Shown: positions 50,931 through 60,748, counted from the first letter of the stretch. The stretch: 64,000 nucleotides of DNA from Treponema socranskii subsp. paredis ATCC 35535 (GCA_000413015.1 KE332515.1:310001-374000), one strand, 5' to 3'. Numbers and translations: made by a program. The notes: a model not told the origin generated them from the sequence alone.

Positions 50931-52706
50931 TTACGCTTTGTCGGCCTCGTTAAGCATTTTCGTTTCCCATTCGATGAGCATCCGCTCTTCGGCCTGCGTG
51001 TCTCCTTTTACGTCGCAGAGTATGCGGAAAACGGGTTCCGTACCCGAACCTCGCATCCACATAAACGATTTCGGATTTTTATCTTTATCGAAAAAGATTA
51101 TGCGGAGACCTCCTTTACCGCTCTTTGAAAAATCGGAAGCGTTCCGTGTTTCTTCCGTTCCGTTCGTTAAAACCGCTTCGTATGAGACGATACCGAATTT
51201 TTTTTCGAGTTCCGCTTTTTTCGACTTCCATTCGCGCTCGAAAATACGCTGAAATCTTCCTTTGAGTACCGCGTTGTCTGCGGTTTTTAGGCGGAGTACG
51301 GCGCCGGGTTCTGAAACGCCGGTTGTCGTGTAGACGGGAAGCGTTTCGAGAACGTCGGTGAGCGTAAAGCGTTCTTTGTATGTGTGATGCGATTTTTTGC
51401 ACCACGCTTTATACAAACCGTCCGTAGTCAATAATTTAATAATTGCGAACAGCGTAGAAAGCGGATCTCGGACGGCGGACGGGTACGTGATGTTCCCTCC
51501 GTTTCCGCCTTCGCCGCAAATGCGCACGGTAAAGCCCTTTTCACGAGCGATTCGTGCTGTATTGACGACGTTCGCTTCTCCGACTTCTCCGTGAAAAACT
51601 TTTGCGCCGAATGCCTTTGCGATGTCGTCGACGCGCATGGACGTGCAGCAGTTGACCGCAACGGCGGGTTTATAGCCGTCCTTTGCAGCGTAAAGCTTGT
51701 CGGCGTATGCAAGCTCCGCAAGCACTGAAAGCGCAAATACTTCCTGCGCTTTCAGAGGAAGCGCTTTTTTTTGTTTTTCATTCCAATAGACGATATTGCC
51801 CCGATCTCCGTCGCAGTCAGGCATATAGCCGAGTACGGCGTCGGTTTTACCTTCGGCTTGGAGCCTTTCCATCTCTTGTGCGCACCACACGAGATTTTCC
51901 GGTTCGGGGATGATTTCATGCGCGATGGCGCCTGCTTTGTCGTTTATCGCATAAAAGCCGATACCGTTTTCGGCAAAAAAATCTTTGTCGATCGAAAGCG
52001 TACGCGCCGAACCGTTCATATCGCAGACGATACCGATATGAGCTTTTTCGGCAGCGCTTTTGATGTTTGAAAAAAGAGCGTCCTGTTCGGCGCCTTGGGG
52101 AAGAGCGGAGACGACTTCTTTGAGAAACGCTTTATATGCGGCAAGCGAATCTTTTTTACAGCCCGGCGATTCCGCGTATACCCATTCCGCATCGCGAATG
52201 CTGCACGAATTGAGGAGCGATGCCGCTTTTTGCATCGCTTCGGCATCGGCGCATTTTTCGACGAAGGCTTTGACCATTTTCGCATTTTCTTCGGCGTTTA
52301 CGACGCCTCCGTCGCTCAAGCCGACTTTAAGCCCGTTGTGACCGATCGGATTATGGCTCGCGGAGATGTAGATAAAGCCGTCGAATTTTCGAGCGTACGC
52401 CATGATTTCCGGTGCGGCGACGACGCCGGGATAACGCACGATGGCTTTCCGTGCCAGAAGCGTGCGGACGATCGCCGATGCGACGGCTCCTCCCGTCGGA
52501 CGAGTGTCCGTACCGCATACGATGACGGGATTTTTTTGTCCCGTTGCGGCGCTGATATAATCGAAAAAAACATCGGCGGCGATAACGGCGAGCGCCGTAT
52601 TTTCAGACCCGATTTCGCTCGTCGTGTCCTGTTCGTCGCCCGATTTTGCAAAAACTTTGCGCCAACCCGACGCGGAAAGAATCATGTTGTGTTCCATAAC
52701 CGCCAT
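50931..52706 (-). CDS. Phosphoglucomutase/phosphomannomutase family protein, second gene
   Basis: A second alpha-D-phosphohexomutase of 591 residues, clearly diverged from its neighbour. The active-site loop is YISASHNPIGHNGLKVGLSD, the metal loop is MPDCDGDRGNIVYW (D-x-D-x-D pattern kept), the sugar loop is GEGGNGGNITYP and the phosphate loop is RGSGTEPVFRILCD, so it should be active. An insertion-rich middle separates these blocks. The substrate may be another phosphosugar, for example GlcNAc- or GlcN-phosphate; this is inference. Two ATGs (52706 and 52697) are possible starts; neither has a clear ribosome-binding site. Confidence 0.85.
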   Translation of the reverse strand: MAVMEHNMILSASGWRKVFAKSGDEQDTTSEIGSENTALAVIAADVFFDYISAATGQKNPVIVCGTDTRPTGGAVASAIVRTLLARKAIVRYPGVVAAPEIMAYARKFDGFIYISASHNPIGHNGLKVGLSDGGVVNAEENAKMVKAFVEKCADAEAMQKAASLLNSCSIRDAEWVYAESPGCKKDSLAAYKAFLKEVVSALPQGAEQDALFSNIKSAAEKAHIGIVCDMNGSARTLSIDKDFFAENGIGFYAINDKAGAIAHEIIPEPENLVWCAQEMERLQAEGKTDAVLGYMPDCDGDRGNIVYWNEKQKKALPLKAQEVFALSVLAELAYADKLYAAKDGYKPAVAVNCCTSMRVDDIAKAFGAKVFHGEVGEANVVNTARIAREKGFTVRICGEGGNGGNITYPSAVRDPLSTLFAIIKLLTTDGLYKAWCKKSHHTYKERFTLTDVLETLPVYTTTGVSEPGAVLRLKTADNAVLKGRFQRIFEREWKSKKAELEKKFGIVSYEAVLTNGTEETRNASDFSKSGKGGLRIIFFDKDKNPKSFMWMRGSGTEPVFRILCDVKGDTQAEERMLIEWETKMLNEADKA

Positions 52707-52763
52707 TCTATCATAAAGTTCGCCGAAATGAAATGCTTTGCAAAGTATTTCCGTTTTGCCGCA

Positions 52764-52792
52764 TTGTGCATTTTCCGAAAGCGGACTATACT
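52764..52792 (+). promoter_or_regulatory. Promoter of the MATE gene
   Basis: -35 TTGTGC (52764-52769), 17-bp spacer, -10 TATACT (52787-52792). The ATG is 7 bases later; leaderless mRNA predicted. Confidence 0.65.
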
Positions 52793-52799
52793 GGTTTTT

Positions 52800-54167
52800 A
52801 TGAGCATCGACCGAAACCGCTACTATGAAAAAATGACTGCAACGCCGGCGCCGCGTCTTGTGCTTTCGCTCGGTTTTCCGACGACGGTCAGTATGCTCGT
52901 TACGAATATCTACAACGTGGCCGATACGTTTTTCGTAGGTCTCGTCGGCACGAGCGCGTCCGCTGCGGTCGGCGTGGTTTTCGGTTTACAGGCGATTTTT
53001 CAAGCCGTCGGTTTTATGCACGGTCACGGGGCGGGAAGCAATATTGCGCGGCATCTCGGAAAAAAAGAAGTCGATGAAGCGTCGGTTTACGCGTCGACGA
53101 GTTTTTTTCTCGCAGTGGCGGCGGGACTGTTTTTTGTCGCGCTCGGTTTTTTGTGTATCGATCCGCTCTGCCGTCTCTTCGGAAGCACCGATACGATTTT
53201 GCCCTATGCGCGAGCGTATGCGTTTTGGATTTTTCTTGCGGCGCCCGCGATGACCGTCGGCTGCGTGACGAACAATATTTTGCGTTATGAGGGCAGGGCG
53301 GCTCTTGCGATGGTCGGACTTGTCAGCGGCGGAATTATCAATATCTTTCTCGACTGGCTTATGGTGTGCGTGTTTCACGCGGGCATTTCGGGTGCGGGTT
53401 TTGCGACGATGCTAAGTCAATATATCGCCGTCGCTATTTTGATTTCGATGTTTTTGAGCGGAAAGACGCAAAGCCGCCTTTCGATAAAAGCGCTTTCGAA
53501 AACTTCGCGCGAAATCTGTTTCGATATTTGGCGTGTCGGCTCTCCGAGTTTGACGCGTCAGGGGCTGCACAGCGTTTCCGCTATGGTACTCAACAACTGC
53601 GCAGGCTCGTGGGGAGATGCGGCGGTCGCCGCCATGTCGATTGTCGGAAAACTTTCCAATTTTTTATTTTGCGTCGCCGTCGGCATCGGACAGGGGTTTC
53701 AGCCCGTATCCGCGTTCAACTACGGAGCCGGAAAATACAGCCGCGTGCGCACTGCTTTTTTTACCGCCGCCGTTATGGGAACGGTTTTTCTGTCCGTCTT
53801 CGGTCTTGCCTCTTTCGTATTCGCACCCGATTTTGTCCGTTTCATGAGGAACGATGAAGAAGTCGTTGCGATCGGCGCCTTTGCGCTCCGCGCCGCATGC
53901 GTGTCGCTTCCCTTCGTACCGCTGACGATCGTCGGCGAAATGCTGTTTCAGTCGACGGGCTTTGCGGGAAAGGCGCTCCTTATCTCTTCGCTTCGAAGCG
54001 GTATCCTTTTCGTTCCGATAGTTATCCTGTGTTCCGTGACGATGGGATTGTCGGGCATCGAAGTGTCTCAGAGTGCGGCGAACGTGCTTGCCTGTTTTTT
54101 ATCGATTCCGGTTGTCGTTCGATTTTTAAAACACTTGCCGTGCGACGAATCGCTTGACAGAAATTAA
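52800..54167 (+). CDS. MATE-family multidrug/sodium antiporter
   Basis: Twelve-helix efflux transporter of the MATE family, probably exporting organic cations or drugs in exchange for sodium or protons. The open frame reaches back to 52095 antisense to the phosphomutase gene, but the family N-terminus (ATPAPRLVLSLGFPTTVSML and VTNIYNVADTFFVG) begins at ATG 52800, giving 455 residues. Other features are GHGAGSNIARHLGKKEVDEA and the repeat-unit mate SIVGKLSNFLFCVAVGIGQG with FQPVSAFNYGAGK. DinF/NorM-like; substrate unknown. The last codons contain the -35 box of the rimP promoter. Confidence 0.92.
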   Translation: MSIDRNRYYEKMTATPAPRLVLSLGFPTTVSMLVTNIYNVADTFFVGLVGTSASAAVGVVFGLQAIFQAVGFMHGHGAGSNIARHLGKKEVDEASVYASTSFFLAVAAGLFFVALGFLCIDPLCRLFGSTDTILPYARAYAFWIFLAAPAMTVGCVTNNILRYEGRAALAMVGLVSGGIINIFLDWLMVCVFHAGISGAGFATMLSQYIAVAILISMFLSGKTQSRLSIKALSKTSREICFDIWRVGSPSLTRQGLHSVSAMVLNNCAGSWGDAAVAAMSIVGKLSNFLFCVAVGIGQGFQPVSAFNYGAGKYSRVRTAFFTAAVMGTVFLSVFGLASFVFAPDFVRFMRNDEEVVAIGAFALRAACVSLPFVPLTIVGEMLFQSTGFAGKALLISSLRSGILFVPIVILCSVTMGLSGIEVSQSAANVLACFLSIPVVVRFLKHLPCDESLDRN

Positions 54168-54182
54168 AAAAAATCATACTAT
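54154..54182 (+). promoter_or_regulatory. Promoter of the rimP-nusA operon
   Basis: Consensus -35 TTGACA (54154-54159), 17-bp spacer, -10 TACTAT (54177-54182). Transcription would start near 54189, about 68 bases before rimP. Confidence 0.8.
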
Positions 54183-54214
54183 ATTCACGTACATTTTAAT
54201 TATCCTTTAAGATG

Positions 54215-54242
54215 GACTCGTGACACACGGGTCTTTTTTTTT
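54215..54242 (+). terminator. Intrinsic terminator in the rimP leader (attenuator candidate)
   Basis: GACTCGTG (54215-54222) pairs with CACGGGTC (54226-54233) with one G-T pair and an ACA loop, followed by nine T residues. It lies between the operon promoter and rimP. Terminator-like hairpins before rimP are known as the rimP-leader RNA in other bacteria. Confidence 0.8.
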
Positions 54243-54256
54243 GATATCGGGAGAAG

Positions 54257-54715
54257 ATGGAGTATATTGTATTTGACGACATTCCGCATTATTCGGAATG
54301 CGCCCCGCTCGTGGAAGGGCTGGGCTATCATCTTATCGAATTGAAAATCGTTCCGGCAAAAACGATTACGAAAATTCTTGCGGTCATCGCACCGAAAGAG
54401 CCGGATAAAAACATAAGCGTAAACGATTGTTCGCGCGTTCACCATGCGCTGCTTCCCCGCCTTGAAGCGCTGCTCGGCACCGACAATACATCGATGGAAC
54501 TTACTTCGCCCGGCATCGACCGCAATGTAAAAAACGCTGCGGAATTTTCTCTGTTTACCGGACGATTCGTACGCGTATGGAGTAAAACGATAAGCGATTG
54601 GATCGGCGGAAAAATCGTAAGCGCCGACGAAACGGCTCTTACGATGGAAACGGAAAAAGGAGAGACCGTAACAGTGCCGTACGGAGAGATGGCAAAAGCG
54701 AAATTTATACAGTAG
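54257..54715 (+). CDS. rimP: Ribosome maturation factor RimP
   Basis: Assists assembly of the 30S subunit. The 152-residue product has the two RimP domains: an N-terminal alpha/beta part (VEGLGYHLIELKIVPAKTIT) and a C-terminal Sm-like part (FTGRFVRVWSKTISDWIGGK; VPYGEMAKAKFI). The family hallmark SPGIDR is in MELTSPGIDRNVKNAAEF. GGGAGAAG precedes the ATG. First gene of the rimP-nusA-infB-rbfA-truB transcript. Confidence 0.93.
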   Translation: MEYIVFDDIPHYSECAPLVEGLGYHLIELKIVPAKTITKILAVIAPKEPDKNISVNDCSRVHHALLPRLEALLGTDNTSMELTSPGIDRNVKNAAEFSLFTGRFVRVWSKTISDWIGGKIVSADETALTMETEKGETVTVPYGEMAKAKFIQ

Positions 54716-54776
54716 GCGGTTTATACCGTATTTTTATTAATTATTAATTTGCGAGGACAGTATTAGGAGGTTTTCC

Positions 54777-56243
54777 ATGTCGGAAATGGCAGAGGCAATC
54801 CGTCAGTTGATACAGGAAAAAGGATATTCGGAAGACTCGGTAAAAACGATCATCGAAAACGCGCTCAAAGCCGCATACAAACGCACTTACGGAACATCCG
54901 ACAACGCTGTAGTAAAGTTCAACGACGATATGTCGGACGTATCCATCTATTCGCGGAAAACGGTCGTCGACGGAGTGTACGATCCGGTAACGGAAATCGA
55001 ACTCGAAGATGCCAAAAAACTCAGCGACGAAGTGGAGCTCGGCGACGAAATCGATATTCTCGAAGATCCCAAAAGCTTCGACCGCTCGGCCGTTACGACG
55101 GGAAAACAAACCGCTCATCAGGAGCTCAACGAAAGCTACCGCGACACATTGTACAACGAATATAAAAATAAAATCGGCGAAATCGTCGTGTGTTATTGTC
55201 AATATGAACGTAACGGAGACATCTACGTCGATCTCGGAAATGCTGGGAAACTTGAAGGCGTGCTTCCGCAAAAATTCCAATCGCCGAGGGAACACTACGA
55301 AAAAGACGACCGCATCAAAGCGCTCATCGTCAACCTCAGGCGCATATCGACGGGACTGCAGGTTATCCTTTCAAGAAGCGATCCCGAACTCGTGCGTTCG
55401 ATCATCGAAATGGAAGTGCCCGAAATTGCCGACGGTACGATCGAAATCGTTAAAATCGTCCGTGACGCCGGTCACCGTACAAAGATTGCCGTTTCTTCAA
55501 ACCGCGAAGACGTCGATCCCGTCGGCGCCTGCGTCGGCTTAAAAGGCGTGCGTATCCAAAACGTCATACGGGAACTGCTCGGCGAAAAAATCGATGTTTT
55601 GAAATTCGATCCCGATCCGGCGGTATTTATTAAAAATGCGCTTTCCCCCGCTCAAGTCGAACGCGTGTTTATCCTCGATCAGGAAAAACGTCAAGCGCTC
55701 GCGATTGTCGAAGATAGTCAGTTTTCGCTTGCGATCGGAAAACAGGGGCAAAACGTGCGCCTTGCAAATAAACTGTGCGATTGGAGCATCGATGTCAAAA
55801 CCGAAGAACAGGCGGCGGAAATGGATCTGTCCGAGTCGGTTACGATGCAGACGGCGCAAAATCTTTTCAACGATGATGCGGGCGACGAAGACTACGACGA
55901 AATCAAAACCGTCGCCGAACTGCCCGGCGTCGATATGCGTGTCGCCGAAATTCTTAAAAATGCAGGCATTGAAGATATCGAACAGTTCGTCGAAGCCTAC
56001 GACAACGGCGGCTTAAAGCACATCGAAGGATTGACGGAAAGCGATCTCGACGGCGTCGATGCGATCATTAAAAATACCGTCGAGTTCGTAGAAGACGATA
56101 ACGCTTCGCAGGAGAGTGCGGAAGAAGCGGCCGACGATGAAGAAGTATATCACTGTCCGGAATGCGGCGCGGTGATTACACTCGATATGACACATTGTCC
56201 CAAGTGCGGTGTCGAGTTTGAATTTAAAGAGGACGAGGAATAG
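54777..56243 (+). CDS. nusA: Transcription factor NusA with C-terminal zinc ribbon
   Basis: Binds RNA polymerase and controls pausing, termination and antitermination. The 488-residue product has an N-terminal polymerase-binding domain (to about 130), S1 domain (about 135-200), KH1 and KH2 (GACVGLKGVRIQNVIRELLG and FSLAIGKQGQNVRLANKLCD), a helix-hairpin-helix unit (VAEILKNAGIEDIEQFVEAY) and a C-terminal four-cysteine zinc ribbon with CPECG and CPKCG pairs (residues about 460-485). The zinc ribbon is not part of E. coli NusA. AGGAGG precedes the ATG. It probably feeds back on the leader terminator of its own operon. Confidence 0.95.
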   Translation: MSEMAEAIRQLIQEKGYSEDSVKTIIENALKAAYKRTYGTSDNAVVKFNDDMSDVSIYSRKTVVDGVYDPVTEIELEDAKKLSDEVELGDEIDILEDPKSFDRSAVTTGKQTAHQELNESYRDTLYNEYKNKIGEIVVCYCQYERNGDIYVDLGNAGKLEGVLPQKFQSPREHYEKDDRIKALIVNLRRISTGLQVILSRSDPELVRSIIEMEVPEIADGTIEIVKIVRDAGHRTKIAVSSNREDVDPVGACVGLKGVRIQNVIRELLGEKIDVLKFDPDPAVFIKNALSPAQVERVFILDQEKRQALAIVEDSQFSLAIGKQGQNVRLANKLCDWSIDVKTEEQAAEMDLSESVTMQTAQNLFNDDAGDEDYDEIKTVAELPGVDMRVAEILKNAGIEDIEQFVEAYDNGGLKHIEGLTESDLDGVDAIIKNTVEFVEDDNASQESAEEAADDEEVYHCPECGAVITLDMTHCPKCGVEFEFKEDEE

Positions 56244-56251
56244 AAAAATTT

Positions 56252-58876
56252 ATGGCGGATGAAGTAGAGAAAAAGCCCGAATTCGTAATTCATCACAAAA
56301 GACAGGCGTCGGCCGACAAAGCTCCCGCGTCTCCTGCGGAAAAAAAGCAAAAGAGAGTCGTCATCGTTAAGCGCGCTCCGAAAGCCGCCGACGGTGCAAA
56401 GACGGAAAAAGTGCGCGTCGTTGCAAAACAGGATACGAAAACTGCGGCCGCGCAAAAACCGGTGTCCGAAGTATCCGATACCGTCGAAAAAAAGACTCCT
56501 GTCGAGCCGAAGACTTCCGTGCAGCAGACGCCGGAAGCTCCCGTTAAAGCGGTAAAAAGCGCATCCGAAGCTCCTGCGAAAAAAGCGTACGATTTCAACG
56601 CGGTTCGCCCGAACGTAAAAGCGGGCAATCTTTCCGACAGAAGCCGTTCCGCCTACCGCGCTTCGTCTCCTCGGCCTCAAGGAACGGGATACGGCACTCG
56701 GCCTTACCGCGACGGTACGGGCTTTACCGGAGCGCAGGCGCGCGCGGGTTATCAGAGCAGAGAACGTGAAAACCGGCAGGGCGGTTATACGCCGGCAAGA
56801 GGCGGCAAACCCGGATTTTCGGGTCCGAGGACGGGAGGCTTTCAGGGCAGAAGCGCTCGTCCGGGCTTTCAAAATACTCGTCCGGGTTTTGCGGGCGGGG
56901 CGAGACCGGGAGGATTCGGTTCTCCCGCCGCACTTCCGCCTCCCAAAGGACCTGCAAAAAAATCATTTAAAGGCAAAAAACAGGTTTACCGCAAAACCGA
57001 CGAGCAGCTCGAAGACGATAAATTTTTCGAGCAGCGGAAAAAAGCCGAAACGCCTGCGAACGTTGTCCCGAAATCGATCGATATTATGGAATCGATTTCC
57101 GTTTCCGATCTCGCGCGCAAAATGAATTTGAAAGCGTCCGACATTATCCAAAAGCTCATGTCGCAAGGCATGATGGTTACGATCAACCAATCCATAGATT
57201 CGGATACGGCGACCCTCGTTGCATCCGAATACGGCTGCGATGTACATCTGGTCAGTTTGTACGATGAAACCGTTATCGAAAGCGAAAAAGACAATGCGGA
57301 AACGGTAAAGCCGCGTCCGCCCATCGTCACCGTTATGGGACACGTCGATCACGGCAAAACCAAAACGCTCGACGCGATCCGTCATTCGCACGTCGCCGAA
57401 GGAGAGTTCGGCGGCATCACTCAGTCGATCGGCGCGTATTCGGTTTCGACCGAAAAGGGTACGATCACTTTCCTCGATACGCCCGGACACGAAGCGTTTA
57501 CGATGATGCGTGCGCGCGGCGCTCAGGTAACCGATATCGTCGTTCTCGTCGTCGCAGCCGATGACGGCGTTATGCCGCAGACGCTTGAAGCGCTTAACCA
57601 CGCAAAGGATGCAAAGGTTCCGATCATCGTTGCGGTCAATAAAATCGATAAGCCGGAAGCGAATCCCGACCGCGTGCGCACCCAGCTTTCGGAGCGCGGA
57701 CTTACGCCTGAGGATTGGGGCGGCGATACGCAGTATGTCAATATAAGCGCGCTCAAAGGCGAAGGCATAGACGATCTCCTCGACGCGATTTTGCTGCAGG
57801 CGGAAATGCTCGAATTGAAAGCCGATTACAACTGCCGTGCCGAAGGAAAGATTCTCGAATCGAGGATAGATCAGGGCCGCGGTATCGTTGCGACGGTGGT
57901 CGTACAGCGCGGTACGCTTCATCAGGGCGATCCTTTTGTCGCAGGTATTTATTCAGGTCACGTGCGGGCTATGTTCAACGATCGCGGAAAACGCATTCAG
58001 GAAGCCTCTCCGTCCATGCCCGTCGAAGTACTCGGTATTGAAAGTATGCCGAATGCGGGAGATCCCTTCCAGGTAACGGAAAGCGAAAAAGACGCGCGCG
58101 AAGTTTCGGTAAAGCGGCAGGAATTGAAGCGCTTCGAAGAAGCTCGCGCGGTCAAAAAAGTTACGCTCGAAACGCTCTATCAGACGATCGACGCGAGCAA
58201 TGTCAAAGAATTCCGCGTCATCATCAAAGCGGATTTGCAGGGTTCGGCCGAAGCGCTCAAAACCGCGCTCGAAAAACTTTCGACGAAGGATATCCGCCTC
58301 GTCGTCATCCATTCGTCGGCGGGAGCCATCAACGAAAGCGACGTTACGCTGGCGAGTGCGGACCGCAATGCGATCATCATCGGATTCAATGTGCGTCCGA
58401 CGGCAAAGGCAAAACTGCTGGCCGATCAGGAACGCGTCGAAATTCGAAAGTATTCGATCATCTACAAAGCCGTCGAAGAAGTGCAGGCGGCGATGGAAGG
58501 TATGCTCACGCCCGACACGAAGGAAGAAGTTACCGGTACGCTTGAAGTGCGCAATACGTTCAAAGTACCGCGCGTCGGCGTCATCGCAGGCTGCTATGTT
58601 ACCGACGGTATCATCAAGCGGAGCGGCAGCGTTCACCTCATACGCGACGGGATCGTCAAATTCACCGGAAAGATTTCATCGCTCAAGCGCTTTAAAGACG
58701 ATGCGAAAGAAGTCGCTGCGGGTTACGAATGCGGCGTCGGCATCGAAGATTGGCAGGATATCCAAGTCGGCGATACGCTCGAAGCGTTCGAACTTATTAA
58801 AGTGGCGAGAAAGCTCGGCGATTCGCTCGCCGAAGAAGCCGCTGCCGCAGCTTCCGGTGAGGGTGAAAAAGAGTGA
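56252..58876 (+). CDS. infB: Translation initiation factor IF-2
   Basis: GTPase that brings initiator tRNA to the 30S subunit. The 874-residue product has a variable N-terminus with alanine/lysine-rich (1-130) and Arg/Gly-rich (about 140-235) stretches, an IF2N-like domain (about 275-330), then the G domain: G1 GHVDHGKT, G2 [11 protein letters not shown]3 DTPGHEAF, G4 NKID and G5 SALKGEG. Domains II-IV follow ([37 protein letters not shown]). The ATG is 8 bp after nusA; rbfA overlaps at the 3' end. Confidence 0.97.
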   Translation: MADEVEKKPEFVIHHKRQASADKAPASPAEKKQKRVVIVKRAPKAADGAKTEKVRVVAKQDTKTAAAQKPVSEVSDTVEKKTPVEPKTSVQQTPEAPVKAVKSASEAPAKKAYDFNAVRPNVKAGNLSDRSRSAYRASSPRPQGTGYGTRPYRDGTGFTGAQARAGYQSRERENRQGGYTPARGGKPGFSGPRTGGFQGRSARPGFQNTRPGFAGGARPGGFGSPAALPPPKGPAKKSFKGKKQVYRKTDEQLEDDKFFEQRKKAETPANVVPKSIDIMESISVSDLARKMNLKASDIIQKLMSQGMMVTINQSIDSDTATLVASEYGCDVHLVSLYDETVIESEKDNAETVKPRPPIVTVMGHVDHGKTKTLDAIRHSHVAEGEFGGITQSIGAYSVSTEKGTITFLDTPGHEAFTMMRARGAQVTDIVVLVVAADDGVMPQTLEALNHAKDAKVPIIVAVNKIDKPEANPDRVRTQLSERGLTPEDWGGDTQYVNISALKGEGIDDLLDAILLQAEMLELKADYNCRAEGKILESRIDQGRGIVATVVVQRGTLHQGDPFVAGIYSGHVRAMFNDRGKRIQEASPSMPVEVLGIESMPNAGDPFQVTESEKDAREVSVKRQELKRFEEARAVKKVTLETLYQTIDASNVKEFRVIIKADLQGSAEALKTALEKLSTKDIRLVVIHSSAGAINESDVTLASADRNAIIIGFNVRPTAKAKLLADQERVEIRKYSIIYKAVEEVQAAMEGMLTPDTKEEVTGTLEVRNTFKVPRVGVIAGCYVTDGIIKRSGSVHLIRDGIVKFTGKISSLKRFKDDAKEVAAGYECGVGIEDWQDIQVGDTLEAFELIKVARKLGDSLAEEAAAAASGEGEKE

Positions 58877-59283
58877 AACAGTACCGCATGCAGCGACTCG
58901 GCGATCAGCTGCGCGATGAAATCTCAAAGCTCATCATCACCGAGCAGGTAAAAGATCCGCGCGTGTCGACGTTTTTGACGGTAAACCGCGTCGACGTGTC
59001 GAACGATCTGTGCTACGGGAAAGTCTATGTTTCAAGTTTTCTTCCCGACGCACAGGTAAAGACGGGCGTCGAAGGCTTAAACAGTGCCGCGGGCTTTATC
59101 CAGTCGGCGATTGCAAAAAAGCTTCGCATCCGTCAGTTTCCGCATTTGACCTTTTACGTCGATACGGCAATGAAAGAAGGCTTTGAAATGGTGCAAAAGC
59201 TGAACGAACTTGAAAGAGAAGGGCGTACTGCCGGAGAAGCGGAAAATGCCGATGCGGTTTCGAATCCTCCGGAAGCGGAGTAG
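58873..59283 (+). CDS. rbfA: Ribosome-binding factor A
   Basis: Cold-shock and 16S rRNA maturation factor for the 30S subunit. The 136-residue product has the KH-like RbfA core (MQRLGDQLRDEISKLIITEQ; VKDPRVSTFLTVNRVDVSND; LRIRQFPHLTFYVDTAMKEG). GTG 58873 overlaps the infB stop codon (GTGA) and has GAGGGTGA upstream; ATG 58888 is an alternative that begins the domain directly. Confidence 0.94.
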   Translation: MKQYRMQRLGDQLRDEISKLIITEQVKDPRVSTFLTVNRVDVSNDLCYGKVYVSSFLPDAQVKTGVEGLNSAAGFIQSAIAKKLRIRQFPHLTFYVDTAMKEGFEMVQKLNELEREGRTAGEAENADAVSNPPEAE

Positions 59284-59289
59284 ACTCGG

Positions 59290-60354
59290 ATGCAGGGCGG
59301 CATCGTTCTTTTTGCAAAGCGTCCGGGTCTGACAAGTTTTTCATCTCTCTTTTCGATCAAGCGCGCGCTCGGTACGAAAAAAGTCGGCCATACGGGAACG
59401 CTTGACAGTTTCGCATCCGGTCTTCTCGTCGTGTGTAGCGGCTCTCTTACTCGCCTTGCATCATACATTACTTCATTTCACAAAACATACGATGCCGTCA
59501 TCGAATTCGGAAGCGAAACCGACACGCTCGAATATACCGGAAAAATCGTCAATACCGCGCCGCTTCCGAAAAAAGACGATGTCCTTTCCGCAATCAAGCA
59601 TTATACGGGAGACATACTGCAGACGCCGCCGCTTTTTTCCGCGCTGCACATAAACGGCGAGCGGGCAAGCGATATTGCGCGGAGCGGCCGCAGCGCCGAA
59701 ATGCCCTCTCGGCCCGTTACCGTATTCGCTTCCGAAGCGGAAGAGTTTTTATTCGAAGACGGTCGTGTAAAAGCCGTCCGTGTCCGCTTCAGCGTTTCAA
59801 AGGGGACGTATATCAGAAGCCTTGCCCGCGATATCGGCTCGTATTGCAAAAGCGCAGCCCACCTTGCGGGCTTGAGGCGGCTTTCGGTCGGAAGCTTTCG
59901 TCTCGAAGACGCTGCAGGCTTTTCATCGCTTGCGCCGTTTACGATTCGGTCGGTATATCAAACGATTTCCGATATGCAAAAAACGCAATCCGCTTCATGT
60001 AAGGCGGACGCGTCGGAATATACCCCGCATTCGAGAGAAGCCGAACAAAGCGAAGTGCGCGAAAAGATGCAGACGATGACCGCTCGTCTCGCAGCCGAAT
60101 GCGGCTTCGACACGGCGTACATCCTTTCCGCATACGAAGACGATTTCAAACACGGGAGGCCGCTTTCGTCGTCGATGTTTGAAAAAGGGCCTTATGGCCT
60201 ATGTGCGCCAAGCGATGTGTTTTCGGCGAACGGACATTGCGCTGCAGGCGGTGTGGGGTCGATTGCGGTTTTCGGAAAGCACGGTAATTTTTTGGGAATG
60301 ATTTCGCGGAGGGGAGAGGATGCGTATTCGTACGCTTTCGTGGTTCCCGATTGA
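59290..60354 (+). CDS. truB: tRNA pseudouridine(55) synthase TruB
   Basis: Forms pseudouridine 55 in the T-loop of tRNAs. The 354-residue product has GIVLFAKRPGLTSFSSLFSI, the catalytic-aspartate motif KKVGHTGTLDSFASGLLVVC, and SKGTYIRSLARDIGSYCKSA; all are standard. About 120 residues follow the catalytic core, more than in most homologues, with a long linker (residues about 235-265) and a C-terminal beta-rich part. It ends the rimP operon; the start is 7 bp after rbfA. Confidence 0.95.
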   Translation: MQGGIVLFAKRPGLTSFSSLFSIKRALGTKKVGHTGTLDSFASGLLVVCSGSLTRLASYITSFHKTYDAVIEFGSETDTLEYTGKIVNTAPLPKKDDVLSAIKHYTGDILQTPPLFSALHINGERASDIARSGRSAEMPSRPVTVFASEAEEFLFEDGRVKAVRVRFSVSKGTYIRSLARDIGSYCKSAAHLAGLRRLSVGSFRLEDAAGFSSLAPFTIRSVYQTISDMQKTQSASCKADASEYTPHSREAEQSEVREKMQTMTARLAAECGFDTAYILSAYEDDFKHGRPLSSSMFEKGPYGLCAPSDVFSANGHCAAGGVGSIAVFGKHGNFLGMISRRGEDAYSYAFVVPD

Positions 60355-60364
60355 CGGATAAAAT

Positions 60365-60748
60365 ATGCGGAAAATAATTTTTTTGATTTTAACTTTATCG
60401 GCTTTTCCAAGTTATTCTAAAAATATACTTCCCAATGTGCAAGGAACTGTTCGCATCGAAGATACTGAGTTAATATTTACGTTGGAAAGAGTGTTATTTA
60501 GCTATCCGTTTTATATTACAGGTTATGAAATTACTTTTGAAGAATACGATGAATACACAAAAGTGTATATTTCTTTGCTGTTTACAAATTATAAAACAAA
60601 AAAAACTATCGATGTAAAAAATGAAAAAACAGGTAAATATGAAATAAGAATACCGCGAGAAGGAAAATTAAAGTCTTCGAATTTATTATTCTTTTACAAG
60701 GATGATAAAGGGATTACAGAATTAGCGGTAGAAAAAACAGATCGATAA
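60365..60748 (+). CDS. AT-rich gene for a small secreted protein of unknown function
   Basis: I do not recognise it. The 127-residue product has a signal peptide (MRKIIFLILTLSAFPSYS) and a mature part of lysine- and tyrosine-rich beta-type sequence without other motifs (FYITGYEITFEEYDEYTKVY). GGAT lies about 8 bp before the ATG, 10 bp after truB. Base composition is strikingly AT-rich compared with every neighbour, with codons such as AAA, TTA and ATA dominating, and an AT-only hairpin follows. This suggests recent arrival from a lower-GC source. Whether it is expressed with truB is unknown. Confidence 0.6.
   Translation: MRKIIFLILTLSAFPSYSKNILPNVQGTVRIEDTELIFTLERVLFSYPFYITGYEITFEEYDEYTKVYISLLFTNYKTKKTIDVKNEKTGKYEIRIPREGKLKSSNLLFFYKDDKGITELAVEKTDR

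Noticed and set aside
52095-52799. N-terminal extension of the MATE protein
   Set aside because: It is antisense to the second phosphohexomutase gene; the MATE family N-terminus and a promoter both place the start at 52800.
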